Shown here in pieces: positions 53,159 to 61,276 of a stretch of 64,000 nt of DNA; position 1 is the stretch's first letter, and each line of letters begins with the position of its first letter. A program made the position numbers and the translations under genes. Below the pieces are notes generated by a model. That model searched no databases, was not told the DNA's origin, and worked only from the letters and a program-made list of their open reading frames with translations. Origin of the DNA: Clostridium pasteurianum DSM 525 = ATCC 6013 (lineage in GTDB: Bacteria > Bacillota > Clostridia > Clostridiales > Clostridiaceae); the NCBI RefSeq assembly GCF_000807255.1, contig NZ_CP009268.1:712384-776383 (forward strand), written 5' to 3'.

Positions 53159-54169
53159 ATGCTTCATAAGAAGAGTTTAGCTATTTTTTTAAGTTCTTTA
53201 TTAATTGTTGGAAATATATTTTCGGCAAAAACCTTTGCAAATGCAGAAGTGGTGGATACTACAGCACCAATTCTTAATAATATAAATATTGATAAAAGTA
53301 AGGTTACAGAAGGAGACAGCGTCAATGTATCCATAGATGCCAGTGATGATATATCCGGTATAGCTGGTGCCAGTATATATTATGTATCTCCTTCAGGAAA
53401 AAATTCAAAGTCCTATTCATTGACTCCTGATGACAGTGGAAAGCTAATATGTACGATACCCATAAATAAATATGATGAAAAGGGTAAATGGAAACTAGAT
53501 AGTATTTCTTTAAAGGACAAGGCTGGTAATACGGAATATGTAAATGGTTATGGTATATTAAATTCTAATAATACAGTTAAGGATTTAAGTGTTGGTAATT
53601 TTGAAGTTGTAAATAAATTACTGGATACCATGCCGCCCGTATTAAACAGCATAACTTTGAATAAAACTAAAATTACTCAGGGTAAAAGTTTAAAGGTAAC
53701 AGTGGATGCCAGTGATGACTTATCTGGTATATACAGTGCCAGTATACATTATGTATCTCCTTCAGGTAAGAATTCTAAATACTTAGTTCTATGGCCAAAT
53801 ACTGATGGAAAGCTTCAATGTACCATACCTACAGATTTAGGAGATGAGGATGGTATATGGAAAGTAGATAGTGTTTTGTTAATCGATAGAGTGGGAAATA
53901 CTGTTTGCATAAATAATTCGGAAGTTAAGGAATATGGTATATTAAAAAATTTAAGCCCTGGAGATTTTCAAATATATGGTAGACAAGCTGCGGGTAAGCA
54001 GTTCGATATCAATGAAGATAATGATATTGATATAAAGGATTTAGCTGCTGTTGCCAAGGACTATAATACAAAGAAATCCGATGATCTATGGAAACCAGAA
54101 TTTGATTATAATAATGATGGAATAATCGATATATTTGATATTACTGTACTTTTTAAGAAGGTACAGTAG
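53159..54169 (+). CDS. secreted dockerin-domain protein with two Ig-like repeats
   Basis: About 336 residues. A signal peptide (about 1-30, ending A-N-A-E) is followed by two ~115-residue Ig-like repeats, each with V-[TD]-x-S-D-D and Y-V-S-P-S-G-K-N-S-K. A C-terminal type-I-like dockerin (about 275-336) has two calcium-binding loops, D-I-N-E-D-N-D-I-D-I-K-D-L and D-Y-N-N-D-G-I-I-D-I-F-D. GGTGGAGG before the ATG at 53159 makes it the start rather than the in-frame ATG at 53108. It probably docks onto the membrane-anchored cohesin encoded just upstream. Confidence 0.82.
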   Translation: MLHKKSLAIFLSSLLIVGNIFSAKTFANAEVVDTTAPILNNINIDKSKVTEGDSVNVSIDASDDISGIAGASIYYVSPSGKNSKSYSLTPDDSGKLICTIPINKYDEKGKWKLDSISLKDKAGNTEYVNGYGILNSNNTVKDLSVGNFEVVNKLLDTMPPVLNSITLNKTKITQGKSLKVTVDASDDLSGIYSASIHYVSPSGKNSKYLVLWPNTDGKLQCTIPTDLGDEDGIWKVDSVLLIDRVGNTVCINNSEVKEYGILKNLSPGDFQIYGRQAAGKQFDINEDNDIDIKDLAAVAKDYNTKKSDDLWKPEFDYNNDGIIDIFDITVLFKKVQ

Positions 54170-54222
54170 GGGATTTTTTCATACATATTACATAAAGTTT
54201 AATATAAAAATAAAAAAATATA

Positions 54223-54251
54223 TTGACATTTTATAAAAATATGGCTATACT
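54223..54251 (+). promoter_or_regulatory. near-consensus promoter upstream of a short terminated RNA
   Basis: TTGACA (54223-54228), a 17-base spacer and TATACT (54246-54251) form one of the best promoter matches in the window. Transcription would start near 54258 and meet the terminator at 54334-54378. Confidence 0.65.
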
Positions 54252-54257
54252 CATATT

Positions 54258-54378
54258 AAACAAATATTAATAGTCGGTTATTAATATAAATTGAAAATGT
54301 ATTTTATATATTAGCTCACTAGAAAAACTAGAGGCTGAATTTTATTCTTTAATTTAAGGATAAAATTCAGCTTTTTTT
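54258..54378 (+). ncRNA. candidate ~120-nt small RNA or terminated leader
   Basis: A strong promoter and a strong terminator bracket about 120 bases with no open frame, ahead of the ROK regulator gene. A CTAGAAAAACTAG mini-hairpin (about 54319-54331) precedes the terminator stem. It may be a free small RNA or the terminated form of the ROK leader; I do not match it to a known riboswitch class. Confidence 0.4.
54334..54378 (+). terminator. strong intrinsic terminator upstream of the ROK gene
   Basis: GCTGAATTTTAT (54334-54345) pairs perfectly with ATAAAATTCAGC (54360-54371); the inner TCTTTAA/TTAAGGA extends the stem with one G-T pair. Seven T's follow. Confidence 0.85.
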
Positions 54379-54420
54379 AGTTCTTTGTATTTAATAGTTT
54401 TGATAAAATAAATTTTTTTC

Positions 54421-54599
54421 TATACTTATTTCAAAAAATGAAAAAAGTTCCGAGCTATTTTATAATTAAAAATTATATTATTGTAAGCACATAGATAAAT
54501 TAATCTATTGTATATTTTTTAATATACTTATTGCAAAAAATGAAAAAAGTCTTAAATTATTTAACTTTAGATATACTTATTTCAAAAAATAAAATAAGT
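54421..54599. promoter_or_regulatory. three operator-like repeats upstream of the ROK regulator
   Basis: Three near-identical 28-base elements lie at 54421-54448, 54523-54550 and 54572-54599. They share TATACTTATT, one variable base, CAAAAAAT and an A-rich end. The third shows the symmetry best (ACTTATTT...AAATAAGT). A/T palindromes of this TTATTT...AAATAA shape resemble operators of ROK regulators such as NagC. They probably bind the ROK protein encoded 31 bases downstream. Confidence 0.6.
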
Positions 54600-54630
54600 A
54601 TGTTTTAAGTTTATTATGAGGAGAGAAAAT

Positions 54631-55839
54631 ATGAAAGATAGTTCTAATATATTAAAAAATTTAAGCTATGAACAAAAGAGAATATTTAATTTAGTCCAGA
54701 AAAAAGGACATATGACTAAAAATGAAATTTCTAAAAGTACAAATATTAAATTAACTACATTGAAGTATATAATGGAACCTTTGGAGAAATTCAAGCTTAT
54801 AGTTGAAAGCAGATTAGGCGAATCTACAGGAGGAAGAAAACCGGTTTTGTATGATGTAAATCTAAGTGACTTTTATATTATAGGAATTGATATTTCAATA
54901 ATGTATACACAGGTTAGCATCACAGATTTAAAAATGAATATTTTATATAAAGATTCTTTTTATATGGATTCATCCTTTGATCCTGAAAAAACTGTGGATA
55001 AAATAGTAGAAATAATTGATAAATGCTACGTGAATTTAAATTTACAAGATATGAAGCTTTTGGGTATAGGATTGGGGTCAGTTGGACCTCTAGATATAAA
55101 AAATGGCATTATAAAGAATCCTTTAGATTTTTATTCTTCGGAGTGGGAAAACGTACCTATAAAACAAATGCTTGAAAAAAAATTAAATTGTCCAGTAACT
55201 ATTGAGAATGGTGTAAATGCAGCAGCCATAGCAGAGTATTTTTATGGTGTGGGAAAAGGGATTGAAAATATTGCTTTTTTTAACTGTGGTATAGGAATAA
55301 GGACGGGAACAATCTCTTCAGGAAATCTTATACGATCAATAAATGATGAAGAAGAGGCTTTTAGTCATATGATTATTGAAGTAAATATTGATCAATATAG
55401 GTGTAGAAAATTTGAATGCATAGAGAATTATTCATCCATTAAATCTATGATAAAAAAACTTTGTGAAAAAATTAGAGATGGTAGACAAACTATTATAAAT
55501 AAATCATTAGAAAATATTGATTTTGACGATATTTGCAGGGCGGTTGAAGAAAAAGATGAATTATCCATAGAAATAATTACAGAGGCAGCATCAATTTTAG
55601 GTATTGGATTAGCTAACTATATTAGATTGTTAAATCCTAAATTAGTGATCTTGAGCGGTCCTTTAATTATGAAATCAGAACTTTTTTATGATTTATCCAT
55701 TAAAAGTGCTTTAGAAAAATTAAATCATATGAAAGGAAAAAATATTATTTTTAACAGATGTGGTTATTTTAAAAAGGATGCTATATCAGTAGGAGCCGCA
55801 TCTATGGTAATAGAGAGATGTATAGATAGTGGAATATAG
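54631..55839 (+). CDS. ROK-family transcriptional regulator
   Basis: About 402 residues. An N-terminal winged helix (K-K-G-H-M-T-K-N-E-I-S-K-S-T, about 25-75) is followed by a ROK domain. The sugar-kinase-like phosphate loop is present in altered form (G-I-D-I-S-I-M-Y-T), and N-G-V-N-A-A-A-I-A-E is conserved. The usual zinc motif C-x-C-G-x-x-G-C-x-E reads Y-R-C-R-K-F-E-C-I-E here, so one Cys and both Gly are lost. GAGGAGAG before the ATG at 54631 makes it the start. Operator-like repeats in front suggest autoregulation; the downstream ABC importer operon is the probable target. ROK effectors are usually sugars, which contrasts with the sulfonate-type importer. Confidence 0.87.
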   Translation: MKDSSNILKNLSYEQKRIFNLVQKKGHMTKNEISKSTNIKLTTLKYIMEPLEKFKLIVESRLGESTGGRKPVLYDVNLSDFYIIGIDISIMYTQVSITDLKMNILYKDSFYMDSSFDPEKTVDKIVEIIDKCYVNLNLQDMKLLGIGLGSVGPLDIKNGIIKNPLDFYSSEWENVPIKQMLEKKLNCPVTIENGVNAAAIAEYFYGVGKGIENIAFFNCGIGIRTGTISSGNLIRSINDEEEAFSHMIIEVNIDQYRCRKFECIENYSSIKSMIKKLCEKIRDGRQTIINKSLENIDFDDICRAVEEKDELSIEIITEAASILGIGLANYIRLLNPKLVILSGPLIMKSELFYDLSIKSALEKLNHMKGKNIIFNRCGYFKKDAISVGAASMVIERCIDSGI

Positions 55840-55961
55840 CTATTTAATAAGAATAAATTTTCAAATAAAATTACAATTAATTTTCAATATCACCTATTAA
55901 AAATATTTTATTTAATGCTATTTCTTTGGAAAAGTAAAAAATTCCTTTGAAATATATATAA

Positions 55962-55977
55962 TAGAACGCTAGTTCTA
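55962..55977. promoter_or_regulatory. TAGAAC-GCTA-GTTCTA dyad next to a -10 element
   Basis: A 16-base inverted repeat with 6-bp arms overlaps the end of TATAAT (55957-55962), 23 bases before the substrate-binding-protein gene. Its position at the start site fits an operator for a repressor different from the ROK protein. Confidence 0.4.
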
Positions 55978-55999
55978 AATTTGTTAGGAGGAAGATAAT

Positions 56000-57106
56000 A
56001 TGTCAAAGAATTTTAAAGTGACAGTATCAAAGATGTTGATTTTAGTGTTGGTTGGAGTTTTTCTTTTTGTAGGTTGCTCCAGTACAAGTAGTTCTAAGGA
56101 ATCTAGTAATACCTCTGCAAAGGAAACGGTGAATATCACCATAGGATATCAAACAGTTACATCTCAAACTTGGGGAGCTTTGATAATAAAAAATAAAAAG
56201 ATTTATGAAAAGTATTTGGAGAAAAAATATCCGAATAATGAGTTTAAGATTAACTGGTTTAATGCACAATCAGGACCGCCATTAACTAATAATATGATTG
56301 CAGGCAAACTTCAATTTGCATTTATGGGAGATATGCCAATACTTATCAATGGTGAAAAAGGACAAACTTCTGCCAATTACAAATCTGTATTTTTAGCTTT
56401 TGATGGGAAAGGAGAAAAAGGAGCCAATCAGGCAATTTTAATACCAAAAGATAGTAAAATTACTTCTGTTAAGGATTTGGCAGGAAAAAATGTATCTGTT
56501 CCATTAGGCTCCAGTGCACATCGTATGTTACTTAATGTTTTAGATAAATATGGTATAACAGATAAAGTTAATATTTTAAATCAAGATGTAACTGTTGGAA
56601 TGAGTAATATAGAACAAAATAAAATAGATGCACACGCTACCTGGGAACCGTTTCCAAGTTTGATTGAAAGTAAAGGAATTGGGAAAGTATTGGTAGATGG
56701 CAGTGATACAAATGTAGATTATTTAGATGGTATTGTTGCAGATAGAACTTGGGTAGAAAATAATAAAGGTTACGCAATAGCTTTGTTACAAGCATTATTG
56801 GAAGCTCATAAATTTATATTGGAGAATCCTGATGATGCAGCTTCAATATTTGCAAAAGAAAGTGAATACCCATTGGATGTAACAAAGAAAATTACTAAAA
56901 ATATAAGATTTGATTCAGTTATATATGATAAAGATAAAGTAACTTTAGAAGGAAGTGAGGATTTTCTTAAAAAATTAGGAAAGCTTAAGAGTTTGAATTT
57001 AAATAAATTTATTGATGATCAGTATATAAAAGAAGCATATAAAGAATCTGGCAATCAATATCCAACTGCTAACGATTTAAAGGGTAATTGGAAGCCTCTT
57101 AAATAG
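56000..57106 (+). CDS. ABC importer substrate-binding lipoprotein (SsuA/TauA/NitT type)
   Basis: A 368-residue lipoprotein. The signal peptide ends with L-F-V-G-C (Cys26 as lipidation site) and a serine-rich spacer. The mature part is an NMT1/SsuA-like domain: I-G-Y-Q-T-V-T, L-Q-F-A-F-M-G-D-M-P and S-V-P-L-G-S-S-A-H-R match the ligand-cleft regions of aliphatic-sulfonate, taurine and nitrate binders. D-A-H-A-T-W-E-P-F-P is another typical block. It has an AGGAGG site. It delivers ligand to the permease and ATPase encoded next; the ligand is unknown, with sulfonates or other small anions likeliest. Confidence 0.88.
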   Translation: MSKNFKVTVSKMLILVLVGVFLFVGCSSTSSSKESSNTSAKETVNITIGYQTVTSQTWGALIIKNKKIYEKYLEKKYPNNEFKINWFNAQSGPPLTNNMIAGKLQFAFMGDMPILINGEKGQTSANYKSVFLAFDGKGEKGANQAILIPKDSKITSVKDLAGKNVSVPLGSSAHRMLLNVLDKYGITDKVNILNQDVTVGMSNIEQNKIDAHATWEPFPSLIESKGIGKVLVDGSDTNVDYLDGIVADRTWVENNKGYAIALLQALLEAHKFILENPDDAASIFAKESEYPLDVTKKITKNIRFDSVIYDKDKVTLEGSEDFLKKLGKLKSLNLNKFIDDQYIKEAYKESGNQYPTANDLKGNWKPLK

Positions 57107-57120
57107 GGAGATGAGAATCT

Positions 57121-57900
57121 GTGGAAAAAAATTCTACTCGTTATTATAAGATTAAAAAAATATTATGCAGTATAGTTTCTACTCTTATATTTATTATTGT
57201 CTGGCAATTACTAGTTTATTTCAATATTAAAAAACCATTAATGTTTGGTAATTTACCATCTCCATTAGAGGTTTTAGGATCTATTAAAGCTGTTTTACAT
57301 GAAAAAGTATTTTATCAACATATTTTATATAGTTCTTTGAGAATTTTTATAGGATGCATTATTGCACTTCCTATAGCTGTGGGATTTGGATTATTAATTG
57401 GATTGTATGATTTTGGAGAAAATTTTATAATGCCTATTTTTGATATGTTAAGGCCTATTCCACAAATTGCATGGATTCCAATTTCAATACTAATATTTTC
57501 TTCTGTAGAGGGCAGTATTGTATTTATAACTTTCTTAGGTGCATTTTTCCCTATATTGATAAATACAATTGCTGGAACAAAGTCAGTAAATAAATTACTT
57601 TTAGATGCAGCAAAAAGCATGAATGCTACTAAATGGCAATTAATAAGATATGTATCTTTTCCAAGTATTGTTCCCAATATTTTTACTGGATTAACTTTAG
57701 GTATAGGCAATTCATGGATGAGTGTTATAGCAGCAGAGATGATTTCAGGTAAGTTTGGAATTGGATATTTTACATGGACATCCTATACTTTAATGCAGTA
57801 TCCAGAGACAATAGTAGGAATGATCACTATTGGAATTATAGGATCAATATGCTTCTTTTTAGTAAGAATACTAGAAAAAATAATATTGGATTGGCGTTAA
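57121..57900 (+). CDS. ABC importer permease (SsuC/TauC/NitT type)
   Basis: A 259-residue permease with about six membrane helices. The EAA-like loop that contacts the ATPase is visible as D-A-A-K-S-M-N-A-T-K-W-Q (about 162-173), followed by F-P-S-I-V-P-N-I-F-T-G-L. R-P-I-P-Q-I-A-W-I-P is typical of the SsuC/TauC branch. The start is GTG, 14 bases after the lipoprotein gene, with a GGGAGATGAG site. It is part of the same operon as the binding protein and ATPase. Confidence 0.9.
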   Translation: MEKNSTRYYKIKKILCSIVSTLIFIIVWQLLVYFNIKKPLMFGNLPSPLEVLGSIKAVLHEKVFYQHILYSSLRIFIGCIIALPIAVGFGLLIGLYDFGENFIMPIFDMLRPIPQIAWIPISILIFSSVEGSIVFITFLGAFFPILINTIAGTKSVNKLLLDAAKSMNATKWQLIRYVSFPSIVPNIFTGLTLGIGNSWMSVIAAEMISGKFGIGYFTWTSYTLMQYPETIVGMITIGIIGSICFFLVRILEKIILDWR

Positions 57901-57918
57901 GGTAAGGAGGTGAGTATA

Positions 57919-58692
57919 TTGACAATTAAAGTCAATAATGTTTCTAAAGTATATGGATCCAAAGAAAAGAAAGAGATTGTAGTACTAAAAGATATTAATT
58001 TAACAGTTAATAATAATGAGTTTGTGTGTATTTTAGGACCTTCAGGTTGTGGAAAAAGTACTTTACTTAGAATAATTGCAGGGCTTGATTTAGCTACCAA
58101 GGGCATTGTTGAAATAAATGGACAAGCTATAGATAAGCCAAGTAAGGATAGTTCTGTAGTTTTTCAGGAATATGCTTTATTTCCCTGGAGGACCGTTATA
58201 GAAAATGTAGAACTTGGACTTAAATTAAGACATGTATCAAGAAAAGAAAGAATAGAAAAAGCTTTAAAATATTTACGAATTGTTAATATGGACAAATTTC
58301 AAAATGCTTTTATACATCAATTATCTGGTGGAATGAAACAAAGAGTGGCTATAGCCAGGGCTTTAGTACTGGAGCCTAAAATTCTTTTGATGGATGAACC
58401 TTTTGGTGCATTGGATACCTTTACTAGAATTCAATTACAGGATGAGTTAATTAATATATGTAAAAGCAGAGAATTAAGTGTAGTATTTGTCACACATGAC
58501 ATCGAAGAGGCAGTTTACTTAGGAGATAAAATTGCAATTATGAAGTCTAATCCTGGAAAAATAAATTCGTTGGAAGAGATTTCATTATCTAAACCAAGAA
58601 ATCGCACAGATTATGATTTTATCAGTTATAGAAATCATATTTATAAAGAATTTTCATTAGTAAAAGAAATTCAACCGGAATACAATATTTAA
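57919..58692 (+). CDS. ABC importer ATPase (SsuB/TauB/NitT type)
   Basis: A ~257-residue ATPase. Walker A is G-P-S-G-C-G-K-S-T, the Q-loop lies in V-F-Q-E-Y-A-L-F-P-W, the signature is L-S-G-G-M-K-Q-R, and Walker B is I-L-L-M-D-E-P-F-G-A-L-D. The family-typical F-P-W-R-T block is present. GGAGG eight bases before the TTG at 57919 suggests that start; an in-frame GTG at 57910 is too close to the site. It powers the importer. Confidence 0.92.
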   Translation: MTIKVNNVSKVYGSKEKKEIVVLKDINLTVNNNEFVCILGPSGCGKSTLLRIIAGLDLATKGIVEINGQAIDKPSKDSSVVFQEYALFPWRTVIENVELGLKLRHVSRKERIEKALKYLRIVNMDKFQNAFIHQLSGGMKQRVAIARALVLEPKILLMDEPFGALDTFTRIQLQDELINICKSRELSVVFVTHDIEEAVYLGDKIAIMKSNPGKINSLEEISLSKPRNRTDYDFISYRNHIYKEFSLVKEIQPEYNI

Positions 58693-58709
58693 ATGGGAGG
58701 TATATTACA

Positions 58710-60560
58710 ATGAATTTGGAAGTTATAAATGCAGATGTAGTTATTTTAGGTGGCGGTAGTGCTGGTACAATTGCCGCTATTAAGGCAAAGGAAAAAAATC
58801 CGCAGGCTACAGTAATAGTTCTTGATAAAGGTCCCATAGAAACTTCAGGGGCTATAGGAAGAGGAATGGATGCACTTAATATAGTTGCTTCACCAGGTTA
58901 TTCTACTCCAGAAGATGTAGTAGAAGCTCTGACTAAAGTTACTGAAGGAGTTTTAGATCAGGAAACCGCTTATACACTTGGAGAAAAAAGTTTTCAGGTT
59001 ATAAAGGATTTAGAAGATTATACACAGAGAGAACCTGGAGATCTATTTCCAATTGATGAGAATGGAAATTATAAGGTAAACTATCTTCATCCAGTAGAAC
59101 ATCCATTGTATCTTGCCATGGATGGAGAGGATATAAAAAGAGGATTGGCAAAAAGGGTTAGAGATTTGGGCGTTAAAGTTCTTGATTTTACCCCGGGGGT
59201 AAAATTATTTACAACAGAGGGAGAAATTTCAGGTGTATTTGCATTTAATATTCGTACTGGACAGGGCTATTTAATAAACACTCCAACAGCAATACTTACA
59301 GCGGGTGCAGTAGGTAAATTTGGATTACCCAGAGATGGATATTTAAGTGGAGTGTATGAATTCCCAGGAAATACAGGAGAAGGTTTTTCTCTGGCATATC
59401 ATGCTGGAGCCAAATTGATTAATTTAGAATGCTTTCAAACTAATCTTTTAATGAAAGACTACAATGGTCCAGCCTGCGGGTATGTAGTAATACCAAGAGG
59501 TGGATATGGAGTAAATGCATTAGGTGAAAAGTATTGGACTCATGGTTATTGGTCAGGAGATATGTTCTTAGCTGTTTGGCGTGAATTTACAGAAGGCAGA
59601 GGGCCTGTTTATCTTAAAATGGATCATTTACCAGAACCAACTATAGAAGGATTGGAAAAAATTCTTTGGGGGACAGAGAGGACAACTAGAGGTTTATTCC
59701 ATGAACAAAGAAAAGAGGACTATAGACGATGGGATTCAGTGGAACAGGGAATGGAGGAAATAACCTTATGCAGTGGACACAGCATGTCGGGGATAAAGGT
59801 TAATAAATATACTGAAACCAGTGTGCCTGGACTCTATGCAGCTGGGGATTGTGCAGCAGTTCCTCACCAATATCTTACTGGAGCTTTTGTATTTGGTAGT
59901 ATAGCTGGTGAACGTGCAGTAGAGTATTCAAAGACGCATAAAGCAAAACCAATAGAAGCAGACTTAGAAAAGATTACTGAAGAAATAGAACGTCCTCTAA
60001 AATTAGAAGAGGGATTGTCGGTGCAAGAGGTTGAATATAAAATCAGGTCAAGAATAAGTCAATATTTAACACCACCGAAAAGTGATCCTCTTATGACTAA
60101 ATTACTATGGTGGGTTGATAGAATAAAAAGGGAAGATATACCAAGAATTAAAGTAGAGGATTATCATGATCTTATTAAAGTTACTGAAGTTAAAAGTATT
60201 TTAGATTGTGCAGAAATGGCGGCTAAAGCTTCATTATATAGAACAGAAAGCAGATGGGGGCTTGGGCATTACCGTTTAGCATACCCTAAAAGAGATAGTG
60301 AATGGGATAATAAGTGGGCGGTTATACAAAAGAATGAAAATACTGGTGAAATGACAACTTCTAGAGAAACAGTTCCAGAACACAAGTGGAAATTCCCAGA
60401 GAGATTAGAATATGAATATCCAACTTTTAATTTGAATATAGGAAAGGGATATGTTCCACCTAAAAATAAAGATAGAGATCCTTGGATAGAGGAAAAGGTT
60501 AAGAGAGAAGGATTTACTATTCCTAAAAGAATTATACCTGGAGGTGAAGGACATGAGTAA
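58710..60560 (+). CDS. AprA-like FAD-dependent oxidoreductase (fumarate-reductase superfamily)
   Basis: A 616-residue cytoplasmic flavoprotein. The FAD motif is I-L-G-G-G-S-A-G (12-19), and A-A-G-D-C-A-A-V-P-H-Q-Y-L-T-G-A is the second FAD block. The whole follows the fumarate reductase/adenylylsulfate-reductase alpha pattern, and its pairing with a small two-cluster ferredoxin gene is the AprA/AprB arrangement. Unlike a true sulfate reducer, no sat, dsr or qmo genes are nearby. It lies directly after an SsuABC-type importer operon with a GGGAGG site. A reductase acting on the imported compound is likely; the substrate is unknown. Confidence 0.85.
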   Translation: MNLEVINADVVILGGGSAGTIAAIKAKEKNPQATVIVLDKGPIETSGAIGRGMDALNIVASPGYSTPEDVVEALTKVTEGVLDQETAYTLGEKSFQVIKDLEDYTQREPGDLFPIDENGNYKVNYLHPVEHPLYLAMDGEDIKRGLAKRVRDLGVKVLDFTPGVKLFTTEGEISGVFAFNIRTGQGYLINTPTAILTAGAVGKFGLPRDGYLSGVYEFPGNTGEGFSLAYHAGAKLINLECFQTNLLMKDYNGPACGYVVIPRGGYGVNALGEKYWTHGYWSGDMFLAVWREFTEGRGPVYLKMDHLPEPTIEGLEKILWGTERTTRGLFHEQRKEDYRRWDSVEQGMEEITLCSGHSMSGIKVNKYTETSVPGLYAAGDCAAVPHQYLTGAFVFGSIAGERAVEYSKTHKAKPIEADLEKITEEIERPLKLEEGLSVQEVEYKIRSRISQYLTPPKSDPLMTKLLWWVDRIKREDIPRIKVEDYHDLIKVTEVKSILDCAEMAAKASLYRTESRWGLGHYRLAYPKRDSEWDNKWAVIQKNENTGEMTTSRETVPEHKWKFPERLEYEYPTFNLNIGKGYVPPKNKDRDPWIEEKVKREGFTIPKRIIPGGEGHE

Positions 60561-60780
60561 AAATACAAAAAGAAATTATCAATGGATAAGTTTTGATAAA
60601 GATAAATGTATATCCTGTAAAAAATGTGTTGATTATTGTCCTAGAGATGTTTTAAGGCTTGGAGAACATGGAGTTCCATTTATGAAATATAAAGATGATT
60701 GTTGGTATTGTGACGTATGTTCTTATATTTGTCCTAAAAATGCAGTTATATTAGAAGAAGTTCCATATCTAATAAAATAA
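60553..60780 (+). CDS. 2[4Fe-4S] ferredoxin-type subunit (AprB-like)
   Basis: A 75-residue iron-sulfur protein. Cluster motifs are C-I-S-C-K-K-C-V-D-Y-C-P (Cys19, 22, 25, 29) and C-W-Y-C-D-V-C-S-Y-I-C-P (Cys50, 53, 56, 60). It starts at the ATG at 60553, with GGAGG eight bases upstream, and overlaps the flavoprotein gene by eight bases, so it is coupled to it. It would carry electrons to or from the flavoprotein. It is much shorter than AprB of sulfate reducers, which has a C-terminal tail. Confidence 0.9.
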   Translation: MSKNTKRNYQWISFDKDKCISCKKCVDYCPRDVLRLGEHGVPFMKYKDDCWYCDVCSYICPKNAVILEEVPYLIK

Positions 60781-60797
60781 AGGCTTTTAAACTTTGT

Positions 60798-60845
60798 GCT
60801 ACCTGGTAATGCATATATATATATGCATTACCAGGTAGCTTTTTG
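60798..60845 (+). terminator. perfect 42-base palindrome and terminator
   Basis: Two perfect 21-bp arms (60798-60818 with 60819-60839) meet at an ATATAT centre, followed by TTTTTGACTTTTTT. It is a very strong intrinsic terminator for the importer/flavoprotein operon. Confidence 0.9.
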
Positions 60846-61276
60846 ACTTTTTTACTACTAAAAATACGTATTAAAATATAGTTTTTAATAACTATATAGA
60901 TATACAATATCATATTTACGTAAAATTTAAAAATTCCTTTTAATTTTTCTCAGAAAGTTTTATTTACTATATTGGATATAAAACAAGAAAAATATATAAT
61001 TCTCTATTTCAAAGGTATTTTTACTATTAATTTCAATTATTTAGGTTAAAAATGCTTAACTATTTGTTAATGATTACATTACACTACAATTGTATAATTC
61101 ATACTGTTGACATTTTAATTTAAATTTAAATAAAATTTAGGTTTTTATTTAAATTAAATACAAATCTTAGATTATAGCTTGCTTTTTCTCTTTACTGCAT
61201 TAAATATATTGCGAAATTAACTATACTTATGGCAGTGAAAGGATATATAAATTTAATATAATCAGGGGGTAAATTT
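60846..61276. other. upstream region of the lamin-tail surface protein
   Basis: No gene. TTGACA (61107-61112) and TAAAAT (61131-61136), 18 bases apart, form a plausible promoter. An A/T hairpin at about 61118-61161 (arms with TTTAAATAAAA and TTTTATTTAAA) overlaps its downstream part. Confidence 0.45.

Noticed and set aside
54258-54378. Assigning the short RNA to preQ1, guanidine or SAM riboswitches.
   Set aside because: The conserved core bases of these classes are absent; only the promoter and terminator are clear.
58710-60780. Calling the flavoprotein/ferredoxin pair a true APS reductase of sulfate respiration.
   Set aside because: No sat, dsr or qmo genes are near, and the ferredoxin is much shorter than AprB.
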